Part shown: one piece after another, positions 25,899 to 34,689 of the stretch
Layout of the letters: the number at the start of each line of letters is the position of its first letter
How positions within the stretch are numbered: the first letter of the stretch is position 1
Notes under the pieces: generated by a model
The model's database searches: none
Told to the model about the DNA's origin: nothing
The model's input: only the letters and a program-made list of their open reading frames with translations
Position numbers and translations under genes: made by a program
Assembly (NCBI GenBank): GCA_010024875.1
Contig: RGFZ01000022.1
Coordinates: 1-43,956 of the forward strand
Origin: Oxalobacteraceae bacterium
GTDB taxonomy: Bacteria; Pseudomonadota; Gammaproteobacteria; Burkholderiales; Burkholderiaceae_D
Direction of reading: 5' to 3'
DNA: 43,956 bases

Positions 25899-28800
25899 AT
25901 CTCTCGCGGGTGTTTATCGAGCGACCGATCGGCACTACGCTGCTGACGCTGGCGATCGCGCTGCTCGGCATCGCTGCGTTTTTCGCGCTGCCTGTGGCAC
26001 CCCTGCCACAGGCAGACTATCCGGTGATCTCGGTGAATGCCTCGCTACCCGGCGGCAGTCCCTCTGTGCTGGCTTCGAGCGTTGCCTCTCCGCTGGAACG
26101 GCGACTGGGTGCCATCTCGGGTGTGACCGAAATGACCTCCGGTAGCGGCAATGGCGGCACTGGCATCTCGTTGCAATTCGAACTGAACCGCAAGATCGAT
26201 GCTGCCGCGCGTGAAGTGCAGGCAGCGATCAATGCTGCGCGCGCCGATCTGCCCATCGCGCTGCGCTCGAACCCCACCTACCGCAAGGTGAACCCAGCCG
26301 ACATTGCCGTGATCGTGCTGGCGCTCACCTCCAAGACGCGTACCCCCAGCGAAATCTACGATGCGGTCTCGTCGGTGATTCAGCAAAAGCTATCGCAAGT
26401 GGAGGGTGTTGGTGACGTCGAACTGGGCGGTGCCTCGCTGCCCGCCGTGCGGGTGCAACTGCTGCCCTTCGCGCTGAACCTCTACGGCATCAGCTCAGAA
26501 GACGTCCGCGCAGCGATTCAGGCGAATGCGGCGAACCGACCCAAGGGCATCATCGAGAATCACGAGAAACGCTATCAGCTCTACACCGATACCGGCATGA
26601 CGGTGCTGAATGCGGCGGCGTATCGTGAGCTGATCGTCGCTTGGCGCCATGGCGCACCGGTGAGGCTGTCGGATGTCGCCCAGGTCAGTCAGAGCGTCGA
26701 GGATATCAATGGGATAGGCCTGATCAATGGCGAGCCGGCTGTGCTGGCTTTTGTCAGCCGCCAGCCTGGCGCAAACGTGATTGAGGTGGTCGACGAGATA
26801 AAAGCGATCCTGCCCGAGCTGCGCGCCGAGCTGCCGCCGGACATCGACATGCGCGTCTCGTCCGAGCGCACGCAATCGATACGCACCTCCCTGCACGAGA
26901 TCGAGCTTACCCTGCTGATCTCTCTGGTGCTGGTAGTGCTGGTGGTGAGCGCCTTCCTGCGCTCGGCGCGTTCCACGCTGATCCCGGCCGTTGCAGGCGT
27001 CGTCTCTATCCTCGGCACCTTTGCGGTGATGTATGTGCTGGGCTTCAGCCTGAATAACCTGAGCCTGATGGCACTCACAGTCGCCACGGGTTTTGTGGTG
27101 GATGATGCCATCGTCGTTTTGGAGAACATCACCCGCCACATTGAAGATGGCATGGAACGTTTCGAAGCGGCGCTGCGGGGCGCGCGCGAGGTCGGTTTCA
27201 CGGTATTGGCGATCAGCCTATCGCTGGTCGCGGTCTTCATACCACTTCTGTTCATGGGGGGGCAAGTCGGCAGGTTGTTCCGCGAATTTGCGGTCACCCT
27301 CACAGCGTCGGTGCTGATCTCGCTCGTAATCTCACTGACCACCACACCGATGATGTGCGCCTGGCTACTGCGACGCGAGGTACCTTCGGCACACGAAAAG
27401 GGTCGGATCAAGCGCTGGCTTGAGCGTGGCTATGAAAAGCTGGAGCGATGGTACGCAATCAGCCTGGATGCCGCGCTCGCGCATCGATGGCTTGTGTTGC
27501 TGTCGCTGGCCGGTGTCGTCGCATTGAATGTGTATCTCTTCGTGACGATTCCCAAGGGTTTCTTCCCGCAGCAGGACACCGGACAGATGACCGTGGGCGT
27601 GCGTGCTGATCGCAGCATCTCTTTCACAGCAATGCAGGCCAAGATGCGGCAATTGGTCGATATCATTCGCAAAGACAAAGCGGTCGATACGGTGGCGGCG
27701 TTTGCCGGCGGCAGTCGTCCGGGCGGCGGCTACATGTTCATCAATCTCAAGCCGCTGGAAGAGCGCAAGGAACGCGGGCAAGACGTAATCAACCGGCTAC
27801 GCCCGCAGCTGGCACAAGTCACGGGTGTGAGCGCGATGATGATACCGCTGCAGGATTTGCGTATCGGCACCCGCCGCGACGTCAATACGATTCAGTACAC
27901 GCTCAAGAGCGACAACTTCGCCGACCTGCAGCAATGGACGATCAAGCTGGCGGAAGCACTGAAGCTGCGACGCGAGCTGATCGATATCGACCACGACATG
28001 CAGCAAACCGGTGTCGATATCTTTCTTCGCATCGATCGCGATGCCGCATCCCGACTGGGCGTGACCACGCGCGACCTCAACAATGCGCTTAACAATGCGT
28101 TCGGCCAGCGGCCGGTGGCGACCCTGTTCGCCGATCGCAATCAGTATCGGGTGATCATGAGCGTGAGCCCCGAGTATGCGAACAGCCCGGCAATGCTCAA
28201 TGATATTTACGTGCCCGCGCGTGCTGGTGCAGTCGCTGCTGCGATCTCAGCGAATCCGGGATTACGCGATGTCTCGGGCGGTCAGGTGCTCAGTACCTCA
28301 CCCTCGACCATGGTGCCGTTGTCGGCCTTCGCGTCATTCAGCGAGCGCGCAGCCGCCGTCTCGGTCAGTCACCAGGATGCGGAGCTGTCTGGCACCGTGA
28401 GCTTTGCCCTGGCGAAGGGAAAATCCATCAGCGATGCCGAGCGCGCAGTTAGAGAATCGGAGACCTCGATCGGCATGCCCGCCAATGTGCGCGGCAGCTT
28501 TCAGGGCACCGCGCGTGCTTACCAGGAATCGCTGGGGCGGCAGCCGTTGCTGATCGCGATGGCGATCATCATCATCTATATCCTGCTCGGCATCTTGTAT
28601 GAAAGCCTGATCCATCCGGTCACCGTGCTATCGACCATCCCCTCAGCCGGTGTGGGCGCGGTGATTGCGCTGATGCTCTTTGATATGGAGTTCTCGATAC
28701 TCGCGCTGATCGGCGTCTTCCTGTTGCTGGGCATCGTGATGAAGAATGCGATACTGATCATTGATTTTGCGCTGGAGGCCGAGCGCGCGCGTGGACTGAC

Positions 28801-29104
28801 AGCCGTGGTGGCGATACGCGAGGCCAGCTTGAAGCGCCTGCGCCCTATTCTGATGACCACTGCCGCCGCTGCACTGGGTGCGCTGCCGCTGGCGATCGGC
28901 CTGGGCGAGGGTTCGGAGATTCGCCAGCCGCTGGGCGTGGCCATCATCGGTGGATTAATTGCCAGCCAGTTCTTGACACTACTGACGACCCCTGTGGTGT
29001 ATGTGGCGCTGGATCGCTGGCGGCGTCGCAGCACGACGGAAGCCGATCTCTCTCGAGATGCGGGCGACGGCGGAATCGACATGAAAGCAGTGCGTCCCAC
29101 ATGA
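25895..29104 (+). CDS. mdtC: RND multidrug efflux permease subunit MdtC/MuxC
   Basis: A 1069-residue RND pump subunit, partner of MdtB. The proton-relay pair D403-D404 sits in ATGFVVDDAIVVLENITRH. The opening MNLSRVFIERPIGTTLLTLA and the conserved LPGGSPSVLASSVASPLE are typical of MdtC. Its start is GTG at 25895, inside the overlap GTGA with the mdtB stop, and its own stop overlaps the next start as ATGA (29101-29104). It is slightly longer than the E. coli protein (1025 residues), with a 30-residue charged tail after the last helix. Heterotrimer formation with MdtB is inferred from the family. Confidence 0.96.
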   Translation: MNLSRVFIERPIGTTLLTLAIALLGIAAFFALPVAPLPQADYPVISVNASLPGGSPSVLASSVASPLERRLGAISGVTEMTSGSGNGGTGISLQFELNRKIDAAAREVQAAINAARADLPIALRSNPTYRKVNPADIAVIVLALTSKTRTPSEIYDAVSSVIQQKLSQVEGVGDVELGGASLPAVRVQLLPFALNLYGISSEDVRAAIQANAANRPKGIIENHEKRYQLYTDTGMTVLNAAAYRELIVAWRHGAPVRLSDVAQVSQSVEDINGIGLINGEPAVLAFVSRQPGANVIEVVDEIKAILPELRAELPPDIDMRVSSERTQSIRTSLHEIELTLLISLVLVVLVVSAFLRSARSTLIPAVAGVVSILGTFAVMYVLGFSLNNLSLMALTVATGFVVDDAIVVLENITRHIEDGMERFEAALRGAREVGFTVLAISLSLVAVFIPLLFMGGQVGRLFREFAVTLTASVLISLVISLTTTPMMCAWLLRREVPSAHEKGRIKRWLERGYEKLERWYAISLDAALAHRWLVLLSLAGVVALNVYLFVTIPKGFFPQQDTGQMTVGVRADRSISFTAMQAKMRQLVDIIRKDKAVDTVAAFAGGSRPGGGYMFINLKPLEERKERGQDVINRLRPQLAQVTGVSAMMIPLQDLRIGTRRDVNTIQYTLKSDNFADLQQWTIKLAEALKLRRELIDIDHDMQQTGVDIFLRIDRDAASRLGVTTRDLNNALNNAFGQRPVATLFADRNQYRVIMSVSPEYANSPAMLNDIYVPARAGAVAAAISANPGLRDVSGGQVLSTSPSTMVPLSAFASFSERAAAVSVSHQDAELSGTVSFALAKGKSISDAERAVRESETSIGMPANVRGSFQGTARAYQESLGRQPLLIAMAIIIIYILLGILYESLIHPVTVLSTIPSAGVGAVIALMLFDMEFSILALIGVFLLLGIVMKNAILIIDFALEAERARGLTAVVAIREASLKRLRPILMTTAAAALGALPLAIGLGEGSEIRQPLGVAIIGGLIASQFLTLLTTPVVYVALDRWRRRSTTEADLSRDAGDGGIDMKAVRPT

Positions 29105-30552
29105 AAACAAGTACATCGACTTTGTCACACAAGCCGCTGATTCGAGTCAGCCTGTGCGCGTTGATGCTGGCCCTTGTAGCCTGCAGCATCGGGCCGACTT
29201 ACCAGACACCCGCCGCACCCCTGCCCTCGCATTTCAAAGAAGCCGAAGGCTGGGTTGCCGCACGACCTGCTGATGCACTTCAGCGTGACGCCTGGTGGGA
29301 ATTGTTCAGCGATCCACTGCTCAACTCGCTGGCCAGTAAGGTCAGCGTATCGAACCAGAACATTGCCGCAGCCGTGGCCGCGTATGCACAGTCGCGCGCC
29401 GTGGTGGGTCAGGCACGCGCCGGTTTGTTCCCCAGTGTCTCGCTGTCGGGCGCAATAAGAAGCAGTAACAGCATCACCAAATCCCAGGATGTGCAATTCA
29501 GTCTGGGCGGCACTTGGGAACCCGATGTCTGGGGCAGGCTCGAGCGAGCCGTGACCGGCGCACAAGCAAACGCAGAAGCCAGCGCCGGCGATCTCGCCAC
29601 TGCCACCCTGGCTGCGCAGGGCGAGCTAGTGAGCAACTATCTGCTGCTGCGGCAGACGGACGAGCAGCGTCGTCTACTGGCGGTCGCGATCAAGGATTAC
29701 CAGCGCGTGCTGGAAATCACACAGAACCGCTACAACGCCGGTATTGCACCCCGTACTGACGTGTTTCAGGCGCAGACGCAGCTTGCCAATGCGCAGTCCG
29801 ACATGGAGGGCTTGCAACGCATCCGCGCGCAGCTCGAGCATGCCATCGCGGTGCTGATTGGCGAGCCACCGTCAGGTTTTTCCATCGCTCCGCTGGCGTG
29901 GACGCCGGTGGTGCCCGAGGTGCCGCTGGCCATTCCTTCGGAGCTGCTGCAACGTCGCCCCGACATCGCCGCTGCCGAGCGCCGCGTCGCTGCCGCCAAC
30001 GAGCAGATCGGCATCGCCCGCACGGCTTACTTCCCCAGCGTGTCGCTCGGCGCGAGCGAAGGTATCGCCGCTGGCACGGTCGCGGCGTTGGCCTCCAATC
30101 CGGTGTCGCTGTGGTCGATTGGTGTGTCCATGACGCAGACAATTTTCAATGCAGGACTGGTGAGGAACCGGATCGCCGGCGCAGAGGCGGCCTACGATGC
30201 TGCGGTCGCGCGTTACCGACAAACGGTGCTGGGTGCTTTCCAGTCGGTTGAGGACCAACTGGTAGCCACGCGCGTGCTGGCGCAACAAGAGGTGTATCTG
30301 AATGAAGCGGCAAAGGCTGCCGGCCTGGCCGAACAACAGCAGCTGAACCGCTACCGTGCAGGACAAGTGAGTTTTCTGGAAGTGAGCGCCGCCCAAACTG
30401 CGGCGTTGAACGCACGCCGCGCGCTGGCGCAGCAGCAAGGCAATCGTCAGGTGGCCAGCGTCGCGCTGATCCAGGCGCTGGGCGGTGGCTGGACCAGCGA
30501 GGCGCTACGACAGGATGCCGCGCAATTCAAAGATCACAAAGATAAAAAATAA
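29101..30552 (+). CDS. NodT-type outer membrane efflux lipoprotein
   Basis: A 483-residue outer membrane factor of the RND system. The lipobox LVAC places the lipidated cysteine at residue 28, after a signal peptide. Two TolC-like repeats follow; motifs seen are WWELFSDPLLNSLASKVSVS (about 61-80), RRPDIAAAERRVAAANEQIG (about 284-303) and SVGVSMTQTIFNAG-like strand segments. It is the channel partner for MdtABC, equivalent by position to OpmB of muxABC-opmB. Its ATG overlaps the mdtC stop by four bases. A hairpin follows the gene. The C-terminus is lysine-rich (KDHKDKK). Confidence 0.94.
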   Translation: MKTSTSTLSHKPLIRVSLCALMLALVACSIGPTYQTPAAPLPSHFKEAEGWVAARPADALQRDAWWELFSDPLLNSLASKVSVSNQNIAAAVAAYAQSRAVVGQARAGLFPSVSLSGAIRSSNSITKSQDVQFSLGGTWEPDVWGRLERAVTGAQANAEASAGDLATATLAAQGELVSNYLLLRQTDEQRRLLAVAIKDYQRVLEITQNRYNAGIAPRTDVFQAQTQLANAQSDMEGLQRIRAQLEHAIAVLIGEPPSGFSIAPLAWTPVVPEVPLAIPSELLQRRPDIAAAERRVAAANEQIGIARTAYFPSVSLGASEGIAAGTVAALASNPVSLWSIGVSMTQTIFNAGLVRNRIAGAEAAYDAAVARYRQTVLGAFQSVEDQLVATRVLAQQEVYLNEAAKAAGLAEQQQLNRYRAGQVSFLEVSAAQTAALNARRALAQQQGNRQVASVALIQALGGGWTSEALRQDAAQFKDHKDKK

Positions 30553-30553
30553 A

Positions 30554-30581
30554 ACGGGACCCAGTAGATCGCGGGTCCCGT
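30554..30581 (-). terminator. Shared terminator between the RND operon and the convergent small gene
   Basis: ACGGGACCC (30554-30562) and GGGTCCCGT (30573-30581) form a 9-bp stem with a 10-base loop. On the minus strand it is followed by TTTTATTTTTTATC, a good T-rich tail, so it best serves the gene at 30602-30853. On the plus strand no T-tract follows, so there it would act weakly. Confidence 0.75.
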
Positions 30582-30601
30582 GCGCATGATCGCGGCGATG
30601 A

Positions 30602-30853
30602 TCAGGAAGCCGCCTCCTTGAGCATCTTGCGTGCTTCCTTGAGCAACTTGGCGGCATCATTCTCGCGGCCTTCATCGTAGAGCTTCTGTCCTTCGGTGCG
30701 CAACGACTTCACTTTTTCCAGATCTGCGCCTTTCAGCTTGGTTTCGGGGAGCAGGGAATCAATGGCTTTCATCTCGCACACGGGAACGTTCGGGCAATGC
30801 GCAAAGGCGAGCGAAGCGGAACACAACAGCACTACGGCCAGCAGGGACTTCAT
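30602..30853 (-). CDS. Small secreted helical protein with an N-terminal HC-x5-C
   Basis: An 83-residue protein with a signal peptide (about 1-18, ending AFA). The mature chain begins with HCPNVPVCEM, so a histidine and two cysteines (C20, C26) sit at or near the new N-terminus. The rest is a charged helical hairpin (KVKSLRTEGQKLYDEGREND, AAKLLKEARKMLKEA). The start ATG at 30853 is supported by GGAGGA upstream; the open frame continues further up to 30988 but has no start signal. No family is recognised. The N-terminus could bind a metal or form a disulfide. It converges on the RND operon and is not part of it. Confidence 0.75.
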   Translation of the reverse strand: MKSLLAVVLLCSASLAFAHCPNVPVCEMKAIDSLLPETKLKGADLEKVKSLRTEGQKLYDEGRENDAAKLLKEARKMLKEAAS

Positions 30854-31167
30854 GTTTGATTCCTCCGTAAAGGTGATTGGTCGGTAGAGATGGCGACGGA
30901 TTCTATCGCCTGCGGCACGCGCGGCGGAGCTTTTTCGAAAAAAGATGGCTGAAAATAACAGAAAAGTCTGCGCACAGCGAGCGCGCAATTCACTCGTGGC
31001 GGATTATTTCTGCCCATCCCGGGTAGATTTTACAAAATATTAATGATTCGCTTGCCGGCGCCAAGTAGCGTTCACTTTGGCTTGAGGCGCCCTCATGTTC
31101 TCCGCCCCGGCGTCGATTCATTACCGAAATCCGGTATGCTTTTTCGAGTCACAGGTTCAATCCAGCC
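30854..31167. other. Intergenic region of 314 bases between two divergent small secreted-protein genes
   Basis: No further gene is supported here. It contains a perfect 12-bp palindrome TTTTTCGAAAAA (30931-30942) and a short inverted repeat TACCG-AAATC-CGGTA (31122-31136) about 30 bases before the gene at 31168. Promoters for both flanking genes are expected inside, but no strong -35/-10 pair stands out. Confidence 0.5.
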
Positions 31168-31482
31168 ATGAGGCATCGTCACCTAACCCTGAAACGATCT
31201 CTAGCCGTCCTGCTGGCGGCGGTCTGCTGCCTGAGCGCGGCTGAGGAAGCGAAGCAGGGCTTCAAGGAAGCCCCACAGCGCCGGGTGCAGTCAAAGACGC
31301 AAAACGCCTATTGCGAAGAATCGAAGAGCTGGTACCGCGCCTGCTACCTGCCCTGCATAAGAAAGAGCAAATCACCCATCAGCCACGCGGTGAATCACTG
31401 CAACGCCAACTGCGAGAACGAGCTCGTGTGGCTTAACTATCTGTGCCGGCGCGATCCCTATCTGCCACTGGGGCCGAACTGA
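31168..31482 (+). CDS. Cysteine-rich secreted protein of unknown function
   Basis: A 104-residue protein with a signal peptide (about residues 1-24). The mature part has six cysteines, at 49, 59, 63, 78, 82 and 93. They include two C-x3-C pairs (ACYLPC and HCNANC overlap these positions), which is enough for three disulfides in the periplasm or outside the cell. It is basic overall. No ribosome binding site is obvious before the ATG; the start is chosen because it gives the signal peptide. No family is recognised. It converges on the last curli gene with a 20-base gap, so a role near curli is possible but not shown. Confidence 0.65.
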   Translation: MRHRHLTLKRSLAVLLAAVCCLSAAEEAKQGFKEAPQRRVQSKTQNAYCEESKSWYRACYLPCIRKSKSPISHAVNHCNANCENELVWLNYLCRRDPYLPLGPN

Positions 31483-31502
31483 ATCGCCGCCGGAGGCGCT
31501 GC

Positions 31503-32378
31503 TCAGTTTTGAGTCACGTTGGCGACGTTGTGATTGCCGGACTGGCTTATCGTCGATGTCAGATTGCTCCCGTTCTGTGAGACATTGGCCATATTCCCGA
31601 AAGACCCCTGACTGATGGTCGACCTGTTTTCTCCGGCGCCGCCGTTGATCTGGAACACATAGGCGGTGTTACCGCTGCCAGTTTGAGCGATCCATGACAA
31701 TCCATCGCTTCCCTCCTGGCGGCTGCTAGCGGCATGATCAGTGCCCGACTGAATGATGGACGCCTCGAGCAAGTTACCGAACTGCGTCAGCGTCGCGCGA
31801 TGCCCGGTGCCGTTCTGATCGATGATTGCCGTGTTGGTCTCAGCGGCCGTGCTGCCGTTGCCTGCCTGGGAGAGCAAAGCCACATTGAAAGACCCTGGCT
31901 GGCTGATGATACCGGTGTTAAAACTTCCTGATTGCGTTGCCGATGCCTCGTTGCCGCTGCCACCCGTATCCCCAGGAATCATGCCACCCTCGACGCCCTG
32001 GGTAATCGTCATGAACTGATCATTACCTGACTGAACAATCTTTGCGGCGTTGTCGTGCCCCGCGCCCACCGTGTTCAATGGGTTGATATAGGCCGACAAA
32101 CCCGTTCCGTCGAATTGCTCAATCGTGCCCCGATTACCACTGGCTGTCTCGTAGATGCTCGCACCGCTGTGCGTCACATTACTCTGAATGATGGAGGTCG
32201 TATTGCCACTTCCCCAGATATAGGATTCACTGAGCACATGGTCACTCCCGATCTGAGTGATGGAACTTGTGTTGGCGTCGCCGTTTTGCGAGAGCTGCGC
32301 GCTCTCTTCTGCCATCGCGCAGGTGACAACGCTTGCGCACCCGGCAATCAGGGCCATGCTGATGATTCTTAGTTTCAT
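31503..32378 (-). CDS. csgA: Curlin repeat protein, probable major curli subunit CsgA
   Basis: A 291-residue secreted amyloid subunit, about twice the E. coli length. A signal peptide (about 1-23, ending AMA) is followed by about fourteen curlin half-repeats of the type S-x3-Q-x-G-x2-N-x-A. Clear examples are STISQGSFGNMANVSQNG and TSTISQSGNHNVANVTQN at the C-terminal end. Three longer, glycine-rich inserts break the regular spacing (around ASGNRGT, VEGGMIPGDTGGSGNEA and GGAGENRS). I start at 32378 because GGAGGA precedes it; the frame runs 12 codons further upstream without support. It is the last gene of csgEFGBA. The split between major subunit and nucleator is assigned by length and gene order. 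Confidence 0.85.
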   Translation of the reverse strand: MKLRIISMALIAGCASVVTCAMAEESAQLSQNGDANTSSITQIGSDHVLSESYIWGSGNTTSIIQSNVTHSGASIYETASGNRGTIEQFDGTGLSAYINPLNTVGAGHDNAAKIVQSGNDQFMTITQGVEGGMIPGDTGGSGNEASATQSGSFNTGIISQPGSFNVALLSQAGNGSTAAETNTAIIDQNGTGHRATLTQFGNLLEASIIQSGTDHAASSRQEGSDGLSWIAQTGSGNTAYVFQINGGAGENRSTISQGSFGNMANVSQNGSNLTSTISQSGNHNVANVTQN

Positions 32379-32438
32379 AGTCTTCCATCCTCCTTTTTCA
32401 AACTGGGCCCGCACAGATCGCCGACCAGTCCAGCTGCC

Positions 32439-32888
32439 CTAATACTGAACCAGTGTTGCTCTTCCCTGATACCCCTCCTGATGAATGACTGCATCAGAAA
32501 AGCTTTTGTACTGCCGGATGTCGGCGTGATGCCCCCACCCGTCTTGCAATACGGTGGCGCTGATCTGAGTGCCAGATTGTGTGACGCTGGCGCTGTTGAG
32601 AACCCCATGCTGGATCAGTGATATCGTATTCAGTATCCCGTTTTGCGCAAGGGTCGCGGTGTTCAGTTCACCGCTCTGCTGTACCGAGAGCCGATGCAGA
32701 CTGCCTGCCTGCCAGGCGCTGATGATGTGTGCGGCGCCCATTTGCTGAAGTAGACCGATATTGCCCTCTCCCAGCTGAGTCAGTGAGGCGAACTCCGACG
32801 ATGCAAGATCCAACGCCGACGCCATGGAAGCCAGGACGGCAAGCCAATACCCGACAACACACTTCAGGACCTGCGGGCATGAATACAT
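32439..32888 (-). CDS. csgB: Curlin repeat protein, probable nucleator CsgB
   Basis: A 149-residue secreted protein with a signal peptide (about 1-25, ending ASA). Eleven very regular 11-residue units follow, of the form Q-x-G-x2-N/H-x-A/S-x2-x. Clear examples are LAQNGILNTISLIQHG and VTQSGTQISATVLQDG, and the last unit is YQGRATLVQY. The length equals E. coli CsgB. It lies just after csgG and before the larger curlin gene. A nucleator anchors fibres to the cell surface and templates CsgA polymerisation. The regular spacing without inserts distinguishes it from the neighbour. Confidence 0.82.
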   Translation of the reverse strand: MYSCPQVLKCVVGYWLAVLASMASALDLASSEFASLTQLGEGNIGLLQQMGAAHIISAWQAGSLHRLSVQQSGELNTATLAQNGILNTISLIQHGVLNSASVTQSGTQISATVLQDGWGHHADIRQYKSFSDAVIHQEGYQGRATLVQY

Positions 32889-32892
32889 GGGA

Positions 32893-33747
32893 TTACATCT
32901 CCTTCAGATAGCGTTGCACCAGCGGCGACTGCAAGTCAGCGGCCTGCCGGAGCGACCATAGCCCATCGCGCACGCCTTGCAAGATCAAGTAAATGACCGC
33001 CGTGTCGATCGCCTCCTGTACGCACATCTGCGCCGGTTCATTACGCGTAATGCCCGCCTCGAACTGCAGCAGATCTTTGAATGCGACAAAGCGAAATACA
33101 CTTGGCCTGATCTCATAAGAAAAAATCGTTTTTGAAGTCGATATGCTGTTGAGCACCTGCCCAGTACGAATATCGACACTGCGCAGGTTGACTGTCACCT
33201 GATCCATTCGGTACTGCATCGATGCGCCCACACCCAGATAATTTGCGCCCGCGCCGCCGGTCCGGAGATTGTTTTCATAGGCGACGATGCCACCCTCAAT
33301 GATCAGCGCGGCTGGCATCAGCTGCGGCAAGACGGGCGGCGTCGCTCCCTTCTCTGCCGGGACTTCAAGCGCGCGAATGATCTTCCGCTCGGTTAGCAAG
33401 TTCTGCAGATTCTCCCGCTCTACCGGAAGGTACCAGCCCGAGTCTTTCAGCGATTTGATCAGCATCGACGCTGCTCCCTGCGTCACCGCCGTGGAGAATG
33501 AGCTGTCAGGCGCGGGTTTGTACTGCCCTGTCTGATCACGCAAGCCATATACCGCCACGGCGACCTTGCCCTTGGGGGGAGGCAGTTGTGTCAGGTCACG
33601 GTGAGCGTCACTTCGCGGCTGCAAAATCGCACCAGAAAGCGGCGCGATGGGCGCGCGCGACACACAGGCGGCAAGTACGCTCACCACGCCCAGGAGAAGC
33701 GCATACCGGCTGATGCGCCTGGGCGACAGGCCATCGGAGAACTTCAC
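32893..33747 (-). CDS. csgG: Curli secretion pore lipoprotein CsgG
   Basis: A 284-residue outer membrane lipoprotein that forms the nonameric channel for curli subunits. The lipobox LAAC gives a lipidated C28. Family segments: LPPPKGKVAVAVYGLRDQTGQYKP near residues 55-78 (parts quoted: KVAVAVYGLRDQTG), ERENLQNLLTERKIIRALE (about 110-128), NYLGVGASMQYRMDQVTVNL (about 168-187) and VDIRTGQVLNSISTSKTIFS (about 190-209). The length matches the family. Its ATG overlaps the csgF stop (ATGA). A C-terminal segment of about 35 residues ends in QRYLKEM. Confidence 0.96.
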   Translation of the reverse strand: MKFSDGLSPRRISRYALLLGVVSVLAACVSRAPIAPLSGAILQPRSDAHRDLTQLPPPKGKVAVAVYGLRDQTGQYKPAPDSSFSTAVTQGAASMLIKSLKDSGWYLPVERENLQNLLTERKIIRALEVPAEKGATPPVLPQLMPAALIIEGGIVAYENNLRTGGAGANYLGVGASMQYRMDQVTVNLRSVDIRTGQVLNSISTSKTIFSYEIRPSVFRFVAFKDLLQFEAGITRNEPAQMCVQEAIDTAVIYLILQGVRDGLWSLRQAADLQSPLVQRYLKEM

Positions 33748-34193
33748 TGACTGACCTGAAAACTCGTTGAACTGCCGCTCGCCTTGTCGGTTGTCTTGAT
33801 CTGCAACAGACCGCCACCCAGATCGACGATCTCTATCTTGAAATCCCGTGTGTCCAGCGAGCCCGGAATCAGTTTGCCATCGCTGCCGATCACGCTGGAC
33901 GCCGATGCCGTGGCAATCCGGCTGAGTATCGATCGCTGCAAAAGCTCATTGAACTGCTGCAGAGCGCTTTGTCCCGACAGGCTGCCGCCGACCGAGACAC
34001 CTGCGCGTGGGGAGTCCTTGTAGTTATTGATCGCCTGCGCAGTCGCCAGCAGATTCGGGCCGTGCAGCGGATTGCCGCCAAATGCAGGATTCACCGGGAC
34101 ATAGACCATCTCGGTGGCCTGCACCTGCACGCACAGCGCCAGCGCGACGAACACTTGCCGCAGACAGCGCAACAGGGACGCAAACCTCACCAC
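33744..34193 (-). CDS. csgF: Curli assembly factor CsgF
   Basis: A 149-residue secreted protein that binds the CsgG pore and couples export to nucleation at the surface. A signal peptide (about 1-26) is followed by the pore-plugging N-terminus, which contains the conserved NPAFGGNPLHGPNLLATAQ and NNYKDSP (about 34-60). The rest is less conserved. The ATG at 34193 overlaps the end of csgE by seven bases and its stop overlaps the csgG start by four, so the genes are coupled. Confidence 0.92.
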   Translation of the reverse strand: MVRFASLLRCLRQVFVALALCVQVQATEMVYVPVNPAFGGNPLHGPNLLATAQAINNYKDSPRAGVSVGGSLSGQSALQQFNELLQRSILSRIATASASSVIGSDGKLIPGSLDTRDFKIEIVDLGGGLLQIKTTDKASGSSTSFQVSQ

Positions 34194-34600
34194 GCATCCC
34201 TCGCAAGATCTTTATCATTGTCGAGACCGGCATCAATCTCCGCCTGGGTGAGCCGCTGCCATAGTTGTTCGGCCGCCTGCTCACTCAGGCCCCGTATCAG
34301 TCCGCGCGCAGCGGGCAAAGCGAATTGCAGCAGCCGCTGACCTTCATGCTCGATCCAGATCACGCTGCCTGTTCTCGCCGATGGACGTTCACGTACGGTG
34401 ATCAGGACACGCTCGCTGATGTACTTGTCGCGCCAGAGGGCGACGAAGTACTGAAAAAAATCCTGACCAGCCACAGTCACGGTCTGTCCCAGGACCATTC
34501 CCTCATCGAGCCCATTAGCGCGTGCATCGACCGCCGGACTCGCGAGCAGCAGAGCGACAAAGCAGACGCCGAACGAACGACAGACAAAATCACTGCGCAT
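34187..34600 (-). CDS. csgE: Curli export chaperone CsgE
   Basis: A 137-residue periplasmic protein that caps the CsgG channel and directs curli subunits to it. A signal peptide (about 1-28, ending ARA) is followed by the family core: GLDEGMVLGQTVTVAGQDFF, with FVALWRDKYISERVLITVRE and RPSARTGSVIWIEHEGQRL behind it. The length is close to E. coli CsgE (129). The ATG at 34600 has GGAGAA upstream. It is the first gene of the operon csgEFGBA; the operon's promoter should lie in 34601-34748. Confidence 0.93.
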   Translation of the reverse strand: MRSDFVCRSFGVCFVALLLASPAVDARANGLDEGMVLGQTVTVAGQDFFQYFVALWRDKYISERVLITVRERPSARTGSVIWIEHEGQRLLQFALPAARGLIRGLSEQAAEQLWQRLTQAEIDAGLDNDKDLARDAW

Positions 34601-34689
34601 CCATTTCTCCGGGCAATCAATGAACGGCGGTGAAGATAAGTGATACTTGGTTCTGATTCCAGAAGGGCAGCTGGCTATCAGCGATTGCC

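Noticed and set aside
31503-32888. Curlin repeats considered as a DNA tandem repeat or CRISPR-like array
   Set aside because: The periodicity is in the protein. At the DNA level the units are diverged and there are no conserved repeats with unique spacers.
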